Below are positions 7,112-16,655 of a stretch of DNA of 64,000 nt, piece by piece. This stretch comes from Coriobacteriaceae bacterium (GTDB lineage Bacteria; Actinomycetota; Coriobacteriia; Coriobacteriales; Coriobacteriaceae), in contig CABIZD010000002.1 in the NCBI GenBank assembly GCA_902363125.1, positions 186,001 through 250,000 of the forward strand, read 5' to 3'. Under the pieces are notes generated by a model, which was given only the letters and a program-made list of their open reading frames with translations, made no database searches and was not told the DNA's origin. A program made the position numbers and the translations under genes. The number at the start of each line of letters is the position of its first letter. The stretch's first letter is position 1.

Positions 7112-10109
7112 ATCGCTCGACCAGCACGCGATTGAGCCGTCCCTCCACCAAGCGCTCGTATAGACGCCGCGTCTCGGGCTCGGGCACGCCATTGACCTGC
7201 TCCCTTAGATGGTGCATATGCCCGCTGTACAGCTCGACGATATCGCGCCGCCGCCCCGCCGCACTGTAGACGCGCATGGCACAGCGCACCATATCCTCAC
7301 GCGCTGTTTCCTGCCGAAGCCCCGACTCCGCCAGCCAAATCGCCGACTGCAGATCGTTTTCTTCTAGAGCGGCATTTGCTCCCTTAATCATGCAATCGAT
7401 GTACTTTGACTGCATAATGCGCCGCATGCGCAAAAAGTAGGTTGGATTACAGCCATTGGGAACATACAGCGGTCCGGCATAAAGCTGCTCAATCTTAAGG
7501 CACAGCTCAACTAAATGGGGCCCGCGCGCACCCGTGCGATTTCCCAAAACCTCGCGGCTTATCTGGTCAAACAGCCGTACATCGGTCTTGACGTAGTCGC
7601 CGTTGAGTCCGATGCATTCATTTTGGATGAGCACACACGACTTGCCATCCGGCGTCGGTCCCAAAGCCGACCGCAAGCGCGATATCGTCGAGTACAGGTT
7701 GTTGCGGGCGCTATTGAACTCGGCATGGGGCCACAACTCCATTGCCAGCGTCTCGCGGTCGACGAGCGCATCCATGCCCAGTGCAAGCCGCTCGGCAAGC
7801 GTCGCCGCCTTCTTGCGGCGCCACATTTTGTCCGTGATGGGAAACCCGTCGCGCTCGGCGCGGAACGCACCAAACATGCGAATCTCGATATGGTCGATGG
7901 TATCAACGGCTTCAACCTCGCCAGCCTGGAACAGGCGCTCGCCCTCCCCTTCCAAATCGTCGCGCAGCGAGTACCGCGACAGCTCGCGCACGGGAAGCTT
8001 CTTGCGAATCCTGGTCGCCGGCTCGCCCAGACAATGCATGGCAAGGCGCGCAAAGAGCCGATACGATGGTTCCAGAATCCCCGCGCGATTCATGGACATC
8101 CAGGCCGCGAGATCGCTATCTCGCCCCGCGCAAGCCAAATGCAGCGCCACCATCCAGGCTTCTGCACCACCAACCTGCGTCTGGCTTATATCGAGCAACT
8201 CCGCTTCCTCGCGTACCGAAACCATCGAGGTGTTACGCAGATACGCCGCGCGCTCCAGCAGCAATGCGTTATCGCGCATGTACGCAATCGACTCCTCGGC
8301 AAGTTTGAGCACTTGGACCGCACGGAACTTTGCATTAACCGGCCGTCCCTCTGCCAGCGACTGCCAGCCTTCTAGCAACAGGCCAAACAGCTGAATCTGG
8401 TTGTCGCGCATGCGCACGGCAAAACGATCGAGCTCGTTGAACGCCGCGTCGTCGGTTACCGGCAGGCCGGAAAGGAGCCGCCGTGCCGCCAACACCATGC
8501 GCACCCAGATAGCCATCGCCTTAAGCCCACGCACGTCGAGCGCCTCCCGCACCACCGTCATCTCGTCGTCGCGCTCGTCGGTTCCCGTAAACGACCCGTC
8601 AAAGAGCTCCACCAGCATGCTATCGGCCCGTATAACAATCCCCGCGATGTCGAGCTCACAGTCGTAGGCCTTGCTCGTTTTGAGCTGCTGTAGAACGCCG
8701 CCGTCATCTCCCCGCTCGGTCAGGCAGCGCTTGACCTCGATATGCGCGGACAACATATCGAGTGCGGTATGGGATGTCTCGATTTCTGGCACGGCCAGGT
8801 TCGTAGGAAGCCCAAGCCCGTTGTCCCCATAGCAAACAGCCGTCAGTGTCTGGGCCACTCTCCATGAAACAGGGTCTATTTCGCAGGCCGCCCGTTCGCC
8901 CCCGCGCTCGATGACCGATGCCATATAGCGAGCGAGCTTTGTATTGGACACGCTGACCGCTGCCAAATACACGCCGAGCGCCTCGGCAGGCGTTGGCTCT
9001 GGAGCCGGATCGTCGGCATCGATCGTACCCAGCGCTGCTCGGCAGATATCGGCCCCGTGCCCCGTCAGAGCAAGATCGACCCCATACTGCCCAGCAAGTT
9101 CAAGGACCGCTCCACGGTCCAAAAAGGCGTCCGCCAGGCCCATCGCCGCATCGCATCGGCCCGCTTTAAGCAAAATCCGGGCCGCCCTCGGAACAAGTTC
9201 GGGGCGAACCTCGGCCACCAACTTACGCAAACGCAAGCGTCCGTTATCCTCCGTGCCCAGACACGTAAAACTCCGCTCGGCGGGATCCAAGCCAAAGATC
9301 GGGTAGTCGCGTACAAAGTAGGACTGGTCGACCATCGACAGCCTCACCCCGCAAGCCTCGAGTTCTGCGATATTGCCCTCGCCCATCAAAATCATGAGAC
9401 ATGCCACGCAAAACAGTGCATTATTGTCGAGCGAAGCCAGATCGACAAGTGCCGCGCCATATACGTTGACAATCTCGTTTTCGAGCAGACCGGCTACGTC
9501 GCCTTGGCCATACAGACCCGTCTGCAATGCCGAAACGAGCTCGGGCACGCCCTGCGTGAGCTGATAAAAGTCGAGCGATGTGCTGATCGAAAACGCCGAT
9601 GCCCACGCCGAATACTCATAGGCATGCACCTTGAGCATCTGCGCATTGATTTTAACCGAATCGCCCAGCCCATGAATCAGCTGACGATTTGAAGGACGGC
9701 AGGAGATAAAGACCCCTACCCCCATGGCGCGCAGGCCGCGAATCCTGTCGATGAGGTCTTCGGTATCGTGCTGATCGAGGTTTGGCACATTATCAATCGC
9801 GATAAGGGAGTGCGGTTTGTCTTTGAGTTCTTCGGTAACCACCTCGAGCTGCATAAACACCTCGCGCCCAGTGGCGCGATCGGCCTCGATAATCCGCACG
9901 GGACCTCGCGTCGGGTCGCATTTAACCTCATGGGCGTACTGCAGCAGCACCGAGGTCTTCCCAAACCCGTCGGGCGCATAAAGAACCACGATGCCGGCCT
10001 TTCGGCCCTTGGCGAGAAGCTCATTCATCAAGCGTTCGCGTCGCACCATATAGCCTCCGCCCAGCGGCATCAGCTCGAGGTCGTCTATACTGCCCAAATC
10101 GTTTACCAT
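7110..10109 (-). CDS. Large P-loop ATPase / BTAD-domain transcriptional regulator
   Basis: 999 residues. The N-terminus has a Walker A P-loop (YAPDGFGKTS, about residues 43-52) and a Walker B-like LIAIDNVPNL, as in MalT/STAND-type signal-transduction ATPases. A long alpha-helical middle resembles TPR-like repeats. From about residue 735 there is a winged-helix segment starting IRMFGAFRAERDGFPI and continuing through LWPHAEFNSARNNLYSTISR, then a bacterial transcriptional activation (BTAD) helical domain to the C-terminus. This is the SARP-like activator layout with the DNA-binding part placed C-terminally. The start has GAGGAGCGGGC before its ATG. It is a lone gene with a long upstream gap, and its targets are unknown. 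Confidence 0.8.
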   Translation of the reverse strand: MVNDLGSIDDLELMPLGGGYMVRRERLMNELLAKGRKAGIVVLYAPDGFGKTSVLLQYAHEVKCDPTRGPVRIIEADRATGREVFMQLEVVTEELKDKPHSLIAIDNVPNLDQHDTEDLIDRIRGLRAMGVGVFISCRPSNRQLIHGLGDSVKINAQMLKVHAYEYSAWASAFSISTSLDFYQLTQGVPELVSALQTGLYGQGDVAGLLENEIVNVYGAALVDLASLDNNALFCVACLMILMGEGNIAELEACGVRLSMVDQSYFVRDYPIFGLDPAERSFTCLGTEDNGRLRLRKLVAEVRPELVPRAARILLKAGRCDAAMGLADAFLDRGAVLELAGQYGVDLALTGHGADICRAALGTIDADDPAPEPTPAEALGVYLAAVSVSNTKLARYMASVIERGGERAACEIDPVSWRVAQTLTAVCYGDNGLGLPTNLAVPEIETSHTALDMLSAHIEVKRCLTERGDDGGVLQQLKTSKAYDCELDIAGIVIRADSMLVELFDGSFTGTDERDDEMTVVREALDVRGLKAMAIWVRMVLAARRLLSGLPVTDDAAFNELDRFAVRMRDNQIQLFGLLLEGWQSLAEGRPVNAKFRAVQVLKLAEESIAYMRDNALLLERAAYLRNTSMVSVREEAELLDISQTQVGGAEAWMVALHLACAGRDSDLAAWMSMNRAGILEPSYRLFARLAMHCLGEPATRIRKKLPVRELSRYSLRDDLEGEGERLFQAGEVEAVDTIDHIEIRMFGAFRAERDGFPITDKMWRRKKAATLAERLALGMDALVDRETLAMELWPHAEFNSARNNLYSTISRLRSALGPTPDGKSCVLIQNECIGLNGDYVKTDVRLFDQISREVLGNRTGARGPHLVELCLKIEQLYAGPLYVPNGCNPTYFLRMRRIMQSKYIDCMIKGANAALEENDLQSAIWLAESGLRQETAREDMVRCAMRVYSAAGRRRDIVELYSGHMHHLREQVNGVPEPETRRLYERLVEGRLNRVLVER

Positions 10110-10497
10110 GCCCGCTCCTCAACTCGACCGTATGGACACTGTAGCCGCAAGACCATACAAGCCGCGCTATGAATAGAGCGACCTTGTGTTTTAGGTTGTC
10201 TTTTGGTACGCAAGCGGCAAGTTTTTGTACAGCGAGGGCCGATTGTTATTAATCCCCCGACTAATCGGTCTTTAAGCAGGTAAATGAGCTTGTCAGCTTG
10301 TCCCATCTAAGCGGCAGTGTAACGCAAATGAACAAGGTTCAGCCATGTCATTCAACTCGCCTAGCACCCGCTACCGTCTACGACCTTTTAGTGGCATTTT
10401 TGCATAGAATCTGATATGGAATGAATCAAGCTGTTGGGCATCCGGCATTCGTCAAGCTTGCGGCAAGATTTTGGTCAAGCGGGCGGAAAGGGATAGC
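10110..10497. other. Intergenic region with no convincing gene
   Basis: Almost 400 bases between the regulator start and the nagB terminator. Short open frames have no ribosome-binding site or family resemblance. It should hold the promoter of the large regulator. No strong -10/-35 pair or structured RNA was recognised. Confidence 0.5.
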
Positions 10498-10525
10498 AAA
10501 AAGGCCCCCGCAAAGCGGAGGCCTT
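10498..10525 (-). terminator. Intrinsic terminator after nagB
   Basis: On the minus strand the arms AAGGCCTCCGC and GCGGGGGCCTT close on a TTT loop and run into TTTTTGC. This ends the glmM-crr-nagB block. Confidence 0.88.
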
Positions 10526-10557
10526 AGGCAAGGCTATGTCGAGGTGCAGGATTCGCG

Positions 10558-11286
10558 CTACTCGCAGAGCGAAAGGGCGGCCTCGTCGGCAACGACAACG
10601 CAGTTGGTGTGCAGCTGCAGGATCGAAGCCGGGCACGCGGGCGTAACCGGACCATAGCACATGTCATGCACGGCCTGAGCCTTGGCCTCGCCGTTGGCGA
10701 CGACCAGGATCCTGCGGGCATACATGATGGTCTGGGTACCCATGGTGTAGGCCTGACGGGGAACGTCGTCGATGCTGTCGAACAGGCGGCTGTTGGCCTG
10801 AATGGTGCTCTCGGTGAGGTCGACACAGTGCGTGCCCTTGGAGAAGTGGTCATCGGGCTCGTTGAAGCCGATGTGGCCGTTGTTGCCAATACCGAGCAGC
10901 TGCAGATCCGGGTAACCGGCGGCGGCGACGATCTTGTCGTACTCAGAGCAGGCAGCGGCGGCGTCGGGGTTGGAACCGTCGGGCACATGCGTGTTGTTCA
11001 GGTCGATATTGATGTGATCGAAGAAGTTCTCACGCATGAAGTAGTGATAGCTCTGGGGATCGTCGTGCGAAAGGCCGCGATACTCGTCCAGGTTGTAGGT
11101 GCTGACATCGGCAAAGTCGACGTCGCCCTTCTCGTACCAAGCAGCGAGCTGCTTGTAGGCACCGATCGGAGTGGAGCCGGTGGCAAGGCCCAGCACACAG
11201 TCGGGCTTGAGGATAACCTGCGCCGAGATGATATTGGCGGCCTTGCGGCTCATATCCTCGTAGTCTTTAGCTTTAATGATCTTCAT
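10558..11286 (-). CDS. nagB: Glucosamine-6-phosphate deaminase
   Basis: 242-residue enzyme converting glucosamine-6-phosphate to fructose-6-phosphate and ammonia. Motifs: LGLATGSTPIGAYKQL (phosphate loop), YNLDEYRGL (catalytic Asp of the DEY motif) and GNNGHIGFNEP (catalytic His and the Glu of NEP). The start MKIIKAKDYEDM is preceded by AGAAAGGATG; a longer in-frame reading upstream has no such site. It lies downstream of crr and glmM, so the cluster covers breakdown (NagB), sugar uptake or signalling (EIIA) and cell-wall UDP-GlcNAc supply (GlmM). Confidence 0.96.
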   Translation of the reverse strand: MKIIKAKDYEDMSRKAANIISAQVILKPDCVLGLATGSTPIGAYKQLAAWYEKGDVDFADVSTYNLDEYRGLSHDDPQSYHYFMRENFFDHINIDLNNTHVPDGSNPDAAAACSEYDKIVAAAGYPDLQLLGIGNNGHIGFNEPDDHFSKGTHCVDLTESTIQANSRLFDSIDDVPRQAYTMGTQTIMYARRILVVANGEAKAQAVHDMCYGPVTPACPASILQLHTNCVVVADEAALSLCE

Positions 11287-11447
11287 TACGCATCCTTTCT
11301 CGTACAAGAGAGGCAAGGCTCCCCTTACAAGCACTTGCCCGCGGCCCGCGTCGGCCGCAACCAACGTGTGCGGCCACCAGGGCGAGGTCGCGTAATGTAT
11401 GTGTCTCGTGTCTAGCCGCGTCGAGGCCCCTGCCCGTCCACGGTGAC

Positions 11448-11518
11448 CCGAAGCCTTTTAGCTTCGGACAAATCCCATCTTGCCACGGAGGGCGTCCTCT
11501 TTCAAGGGCGCCCTCCGT
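11448..11518. other. Two hairpins in the crr-nagB gap
   Basis: CCGAAGC/GCTTCGG (11448-11467) and ACGGAGGGCG/CGCCCTCCGT (11485-11518) lie in the 270-base gap between crr and nagB. Neither has a T-run on the minus strand, so they may act as mRNA processing or attenuation structures rather than strong terminators. Confidence 0.5.
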
Positions 11519-11558
11519 AAACGTGTTTGAATTGTAGGCTAATGGCCACGTGCACTTG

Positions 11559-12056
11559 CTAGCGCTCGCGAGCAACGATGAGCTGGTCCATCTCTTCGAC
11601 ATGCACGCCAACGGAGCCCTTGATACTCGAGAACTCAACGGAGTTGCACACTAAGATGGGAACCGTCACATCGTAGCCCTCGGCAGCAATTGCCTCGCGA
11701 TCGAACTCGATGAGCACGTCGCCCTTATGGACGATGTCACCCACTTGCGCATGTACGGTAAAGTGCTTGCCCTCGAGCTGAACAGTGTCCAAACCAACGT
11801 GGATGAGCACGTCCAAGCCATCGACCGTGTTAAGCGCAACGGCGTGCCCCGTGGGAAAAATGGCCTCGACCTTGGCGTCTGCCGGCGCAATCACACGCGT
11901 GCCAGTAGGCTGAATCGCCACGCCCTGGCCCAAAAGGCCGGTGGCAAATGTCTGATCATTGACCTCGGACAACGAAATGACGTCGCCCGAGATGGGAGCA
12001 TCCAGCGTAAGGACTCGACCACGCATACCAAAAGACCTTAGGACTTTAGTGAACAT
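11559..12056 (-). CDS. crr: PTS glucose-type EIIA component
   Basis: 165-residue soluble EIIA(Glc)-like domain that accepts phosphate from HPr. The phosphorylated His is expected at residue 86 in LIHVGLDTV, with the second active-site His at 71 in PTGHAVAL. The domain is free-standing rather than fused to EIIBC, as in E. coli Crr. The start MFTKVLRSFG is taken because AGGGGGA precedes it; a start seven codons upstream lacks a good site. It sits between glmM and nagB, consistent with amino-sugar or glucose PTS use. The cognate EIIBC is not in this window. Confidence 0.88.
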   Translation of the reverse strand: MFTKVLRSFGMRGRVLTLDAPISGDVISLSEVNDQTFATGLLGQGVAIQPTGTRVIAPADAKVEAIFPTGHAVALNTVDGLDVLIHVGLDTVQLEGKHFTVHAQVGDIVHKGDVLIEFDREAIAAEGYDVTVPILVCNSVEFSSIKGSVGVHVEEMDQLIVARER

Positions 12057-12127
12057 GCTCCCCCTCGGACATACCAATCAATCAAAATAGTTTTAACAGT
12101 TTACCACTTGGCACCCGTTTTTGACCA

Positions 12128-13465
12128 TTAGGGAAGTTCGCGCTTGACAACCTCGACGATGTCGTCAACAACGCGCTGGGTCAGCTCGTGCGTCTCGGCC
12201 TCGGCCATCACGCGGACCAGCGGCTCGGTACCGCTCGGGCGCACCAGAATGCGGCCGCGGCCGTCAAGCTCCTTCTCGGCAGCAGCGACAGCATCCCAGA
12301 TGGGCTGGCAATCGTCCAGGCCGGCCTTGTTGTCCGAATGCACGTTGACGAGCACCTGCGGGTACTTCTTCATGATGCCGGCAAGATCGGTGAGGGTACG
12401 ACCGGTGCGCTTGAGCACGGCCAGCAGCTGCAAAGCCGTCACCAGGCCGTCACCGGTGGTGTTATGCTCCAGGAAGATGATGTGGCCGGACTGTTCGCCG
12501 CCGATGACGGCGCCGTCCGCGAGCATGCGCTCCAAAACGTAGCGATCGCCCACGGCGGTCTGAACCATCTCGAAGCCCTGCTCCTTCATAGCGATAGAGA
12601 AGCCCAGGTTGCACATGACGGTCGAGACGATCTCGGAGTTGGCGAGCTTGCCGCGAGCGGCCAGGTCGGAACCGCAGATAGCCAGGATGTAGTCACCGTC
12701 GATCTCATTGCCCTCGCTGTCCACGAACAGCACGCGATCGGCGTCGCCGTCGTGGGCCAGGCCGATATCGGCATGGGTGCGCAGCACGAGCTCGCGCAGG
12801 GGCTCGAGGTGCGTAGAGCCGCACTCGACGTTGATGTCGGTGCCGCAGTAATCGGTGTTGATAGCGTGCACCGTGGCGCCCAGGCGCTGCAGCGCGGCGG
12901 GCGTGGTCTGGCAAGAAGCACCGTGACCGCAGTCGACGGCAACGACCAGACCATCGAGCCTCAGGCCATCAAGCGTATCGATGGCATGATCGACATATGC
13001 CTTGCGAGCGTCCTTCATCTTGATGATGTGGCCCACGCCGGCACCGGTCGGCAGCGTGTCGGCAGCCATGGCTTCCTCGGACATGACCCAGGCGCTGATC
13101 TCTTCCTCGACCGCATCGGGAAGCTTCATGCCCTTGCGGCTAAAGAATTTGATGCCGTTGAACTCCGGCGGATTATGCGAAGCAGAGATGACGATGCCGC
13201 CGTCGAGCTCATTCTGGACGGTGAGCAGCGCCACGGCAGGCGTGGGGATGACGCCGCAGCAGTGCGGACGGCCGCCCTCGGCCATGATGCCGGCGGTCAG
13301 AGCGCTCTCGAGCATGGTGCCCGAAAGACGCGTGTCGCGGCCGACGCAGATATCCGGACCAAGGAACTTGGTCGCCGCGCGGCCCAGGCGAAACGCAAGG
13401 TCGCACGAGAGATCGGCATTGGCGACGCCACGGACGCCGTCGGTACCGAAGATGTTCTGGGGCAT
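12128..13465 (-). CDS. glmM: Phosphoglucosamine mutase
   Basis: 445 residues, the normal length. It interconverts glucosamine-6-phosphate and glucosamine-1-phosphate for UDP-GlcNAc and peptidoglycan synthesis. The N-terminus is FGTDGVRGVAN, the phosphoserine loop is ISASHNP with catalytic Ser96, the metal-binding loop is DGDADR, the sugar loop is GGEQSGH and the phosphate loop is RPSGTEPLVR. It lies 72 bp upstream of crr without a terminator between them. It is separated from the ribosomal protein operon upstream by a strong terminator. Confidence 0.97.
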   Translation of the reverse strand: MPQNIFGTDGVRGVANADLSCDLAFRLGRAATKFLGPDICVGRDTRLSGTMLESALTAGIMAEGGRPHCCGVIPTPAVALLTVQNELDGGIVISASHNPPEFNGIKFFSRKGMKLPDAVEEEISAWVMSEEAMAADTLPTGAGVGHIIKMKDARKAYVDHAIDTLDGLRLDGLVVAVDCGHGASCQTTPAALQRLGATVHAINTDYCGTDINVECGSTHLEPLRELVLRTHADIGLAHDGDADRVLFVDSEGNEIDGDYILAICGSDLAARGKLANSEIVSTVMCNLGFSIAMKEQGFEMVQTAVGDRYVLERMLADGAVIGGEQSGHIIFLEHNTTGDGLVTALQLLAVLKRTGRTLTDLAGIMKKYPQVLVNVHSDNKAGLDDCQPIWDAVAAAEKELDGRGRILVRPSGTEPLVRVMAEAETHELTQRVVDDIVEVVKRELP

Positions 13466-13514
13466 AGGATCGCTCCTTCCCTAGCAGGCGATATGCAACC
13501 GCCTACCCTAGTCG

Positions 13515-13558
13515 AAAAAGAAAAGCGGGACCCGCCGAGGAATCGGCAGGCCCCGCTT
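13515..13558 (-). terminator. Intrinsic terminator of the rplM-rpsI operon
   Basis: Minus-strand arms beginning AAGCGGGGCCTGCCGA pair with TCGGCGGGTCCCGCTT and run into TTCTTTTTC. It directly follows rpsI. Confidence 0.92.
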
Positions 13559-13588
13559 GTACATTGTATCTCGAAAGGAGATAAAACC

Positions 13589-13984
<396 letters not shown>

Positions 13985-13986
13985 CT

Positions 13987-14430
13987 TTAAGCCTCCAGCT
14001 CAATCTTCGTGGGGTTCTGGGCAGCATGCGGATGCTCGGCACCAGCGTAGACCTTAAGCTTGGTCATCTGGGCACGGCCGAGGGTGGTCTTGGGCAGCAT
14101 ACCGCGAACGGCGCGCTCGATGACCTTCTCCGGGTGCTTCTCCATAGCCTGGCGGAAGCTCTCAGCCTTGAGGCCGCCGTTGTAGCCGCTGTGGCGATAA
14201 TAGGTCTTCGTGTCGGCCTTGTTACCGGTAAGCTGGACCTTATCGGCGTTGATGACGACAACGAAGTCGCCGCAGTCGCTGTTGGGCGTGAACTGGGGCT
14301 TGTTCTTACCGCGCAGGATCATTGCGATCTGGGTGGCAAGACGGCCCAGGACAGCACCATCGGCGTCGACGAGAACCCAGTTGCGCTGGACCTCGCCCTG
14401 CTTGGCGTAGTGAGTCGATTTCGAAATCAC
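13987..14430 (-). CDS. rplM: 50S ribosomal protein L13
   Basis: 147 residues. It has the L13 segments [19 protein letters not shown] and [12 protein letters not shown], and [12 protein letters not shown]. The start codon is GTG with GGAGTCTAA upstream. It is first gene of the L13-S9 operon, which ends at the terminator near 13.5 kb. Confidence 0.97.
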   Translation of the reverse strand: MISKSTHYAKQGEVQRNWVLVDADGAVLGRLATQIAMILRGKNKPQFTPNSDCGDFVVVINADKVQLTGNKADTKTYYRHSGYNGGLKAESFRQAMEKHPEKVIERAVRGMLPKTTLGRAQMTKLKVYAGAEHPHAAQNPTKIELEA

Positions 14431-14496
14431 TTAGACTCCTCCATGTACAGTACGTGTTGTTACAGAGATTCACGGGGCTCTGCAAGTAACCCGTCC

Positions 14497-14524
14497 ATAT
14501 TACCCCGCTCGCCGTACGAGTCAA
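14497..14524 (-). promoter_or_regulatory. Promoter of rplM-rpsI
   Basis: Minus-strand TTGACT, a 16-base spacer, then TAATAT. The predicted leader to the GTG is about 60 bases and includes a small CAGAG/CTCTG hairpin. Placement fits a strong ribosomal-protein promoter. Confidence 0.7.
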
Positions 14525-14587
14525 CAGGTATTTTGGCTCCGACCAGAGTTTCTGCACATGTCATCCACGAGCCGTGATGTCGCAGCG

Positions 14588-15466
14588 TTAACGCTCGACA
14601 AAAGCCTCGATATCTCCCAGCAAACGCTTTGCCTCCTGGCGGCCCTGGATATACAGATCGAGAAGCTTTGCCGGATCGTGCTCAACGTGACCGACCTCGA
14701 CCGGCTTTTGCGGAGCGATGACCAGCGCGCGGCCCTCGCGCTCATACTTCCACAGGTGCATGCGCTGGATGTTGTAACGGTCGTGGCGCGTCTCGATAGC
14801 CTCGAGCAGATAGGGGTAGTCGGCATAACGCGCACGCGCGGCCGGCAAAAACTCGTAGGGCTTTTTCTCATACGAGCGGTCCTGCGTAACGATGACGACC
14901 GCACGGTCGAAGCCCGCCTCCTCGAGCACATGCTCGATAGGAACCGAATCGGCCACGCCGCCGTCGACGTATTTGTGCCCGTCGATCTCGACCGGCGGCG
15001 TCACCAGCGGCAACGAGGTCGATGCGCGCACGGCGTCGAGGTCAAGTACGGCGTTTTTGACCGGCAGGTACGCGGCGGTTCCAAAGAGCATGTCCGTCGC
15101 GACGGCGTACATCTCGATAGGGCTGGCGTCGAACGTCTCGTTGTCAAAGGGATCCAGGCGGTCTTGGACGTCGTTAAAGATAAAGTCGTAGCCCACGATG
15201 GAACCCGTGGACGCAAACGACGCGGCGCCCATGTAGCGGCTGTCGTTGCAGAAGGTCAAATTGACTCGGTTGGTGCGGCCGATCTGGTGCGACTTGTAGT
15301 TGACGCCGTTGAGTGCACCGGCCGAGACGCCATATACCGCCGGAATCTCGATGCCAGCCTCCATGAGGACATCGAGCACGCCCGCGGTAAACAGCCCGCG
15401 GAAGCTGCCGCCCTCCAAAACGAGCGCGACCTTGCCGGCGTTCTTTGCCTTATCTTCTGCAGCCAT
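14588..15466 (-). CDS. Patatin-like phospholipase
   Basis: 292-residue Ser-Asp dyad hydrolase. It shows the oxyanion glycine loop LEGGSFRGLFTAGVLD (residues 17-32), the nucleophile elbow GVSAG with Ser48, and the catalytic Asp in VDGGVADSVP. It resembles bacterial YjjU/RssA-type patatins, which lack a signal peptide and act on lipids from the cytoplasm; the substrate is unknown. AGGAGG precedes the ATG. It is monocistronic, and a hairpin repeat array begins some 90 bases upstream of its start. Confidence 0.88.
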   Translation of the reverse strand: MAAEDKAKNAGKVALVLEGGSFRGLFTAGVLDVLMEAGIEIPAVYGVSAGALNGVNYKSHQIGRTNRVNLTFCNDSRYMGAASFASTGSIVGYDFIFNDVQDRLDPFDNETFDASPIEMYAVATDMLFGTAAYLPVKNAVLDLDAVRASTSLPLVTPPVEIDGHKYVDGGVADSVPIEHVLEEAGFDRAVVIVTQDRSYEKKPYEFLPAARARYADYPYLLEAIETRHDRYNIQRMHLWKYEREGRALVIAPQKPVEVGHVEHDPAKLLDLYIQGRQEAKRLLGDIEAFVER

Positions 15467-15556
15467 ATTGACCTCCTGCGATTGCGTTTTGGCTTTCTTC
15501 TACCCAGTTTTGGGATGGAGGGCGCGCAGGTTTTTCGAGGCGGCAGGTGAAGCGGA

Positions 15557-15800
15557 AAGTGCGTCCCAGTTTGAGGCGGGATTCCGGGATGAACTTTCCG
15601 CCTGGGCCGCCGTTGGGAAAGCGCGACCCGTTCTGAGCGCGGATTCCGGGATGAACTTTCCGCTTGAGGCGTCTTCCGGAAAATGAATCCCATTCCGAGC
15701 GTCGATTCCGGGATGCAGTTTCCGCTTGAAACGTCATCCGGAAACCGCATCCCAGTCTGAGCCGGAATTCTGGGATGGATTTTCCGCCTGGGGCGACGTT
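15557..15800. repeat. 62-bp tandem hairpin array (about four units)
   Basis: The core ATTC(C/T)GGGATG recurs at 15581, 15643, 15705 and 15767, exactly 62 bases apart. Each unit folds on itself: GGGAT plus TTTCC on the left pair with GGAAA plus ATCCC or ACCC on the right. In the third unit the longer arms GGGATGC/GCATCCC match perfectly. A decayed partial copy may lie near 15500. Both strands have open frames across it, but no ribosome-binding sites or family resemblance. Confidence 0.75.
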
Positions 15801-16010
15801 GATGCGGGGCATGGCAGGCTGCAGTCCGATCGGCATCGAATCTATATCCAGTCGAGGCTTTGCGCGGAGAATCCGCGCATTTGCTTCGCAAATACGCACC
15901 GGCTTCGGCCGCCTGCCGGCGTCCTCGCCCGCGGGCTAAAAACGCTTACGCGTTTTCCTAACGCCCGCGCCCTGCATAGAGTTCGATTCTCCGCGGTACG
16001 GACTAGAAAT
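15801..16010. other. Gap with sequence resembling the tmRNA 3' end
   Basis: No gene seen. GCGCGGAGAATC (15861-15872) and GATTCTCCGCGG (15985-15996) form an inverted pair. Both resemble the 3' end of the adjacent tmRNA, which reads GAGTTCGATTCTCCGCG on its own strand. Several short palindromes lie between (CGGCTTCGGCCG-like, AACGCTTACGCGTT). Confidence 0.45.
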
Positions 16011-16043
16011 AAAAAGGCAGGTAGATATAAGTATCTACCTGCC
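16011..16043 (-). terminator. Terminator of tmRNA
   Basis: On the minus strand GGCAGGTAGATA pairs with TATCTACCTGCC across a CTTA loop and runs into TTTTTA. It begins ten bases after the mature 3' CCA. Confidence 0.92.
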
Positions 16044-16052
16044 TGTAACTAT

Positions 16053-16416
16053 TGGTGGAGGCGCGGAGAATCGAACTCCGGTCCACGAAAGCCCCCTGAT
16101 TGGCATCTCCAAGCTCAGTCGCTGGTTTAGTCTCGGACGCTTTGCGCGCAGCGACACGCTCGCGGCATCCCAACCGGTTCGGTCTTAGCCCGCGGCATAC
16201 CGATTACGTGCGCGGGAGCATTCCCCTAACATGACGTCGCGCCGGTGTCGGGGAAATCACCGGGTTGACGCGCCGCTATAAACTAAGCAGCGAGAGCCAT
16301 AGGCTCAAAAGAAGAGTTGTTGTCAATTCAATTTGACGGTACCCCTGTTTAACGAGGCGAGGAGACCTCGGCTTGCTTCCTCTCTCAGAGCTATCGTGTC
16401 GAAACCAGTCGCCCCC
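16053..16416 (-). ncRNA. ssrA: Transfer-messenger RNA
   Basis: One-piece tmRNA of about 364 nt that rescues stalled ribosomes. The 5' end GGGGGCG pairs with CGCCUCC before ACCA at the 3' end, forming a seven-pair acceptor stem. The T-arm GGAGTTCGATTCTCC and the 5' GACTGGTTTCGACA are typical. The tag open frame is 16283-16324 (minus), predicted DNNSSFEPMALAA followed by TAG, after the alanine donated by the charged tmRNA. The exact resume codon is inferred from the frame that ends in ALAA; the first residue could be off by one. Confidence 0.93.
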
Positions 16417-16655
16417 GAATGTCGGGAAAGTCTGGATGGCATCGGGCCTGCAAACACCCGATAACCGTCGACTTTTCAAGGAACATGCGGAGCAAGCCCC
16501 GCTTGTGGAGTGTTATCTTACCACGTTCTGAAAGCGGACAGCTGTTCTATGCACGAGCTGTGAAGACCCCAATGTGCGCCGCACTTCGCACTTTTGCTAC
16601 CGATCGCGTCACGTATATTTTCGCCAAGCAAAATTAACCCGTCGAAAGAACCGAT

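Noticed and set aside
10103..10306. 67-codon open frame upstream of the large regulator
   Set aside because: No ribosome-binding site, basic low-complexity composition and overlap with the regulator start; likely chance.
15557..15800. CRISPR array
   Set aside because: The 62-bp units repeat over their whole length, so there are no unique spacers between short repeats, and no cas genes lie nearby.
15450..16130. Long open frames on both strands across the 62-bp repeat array
   Set aside because: They arise because 62-bp GC-rich units lack stops in several frames; no start sites or family likeness, and one runs into tmRNA.
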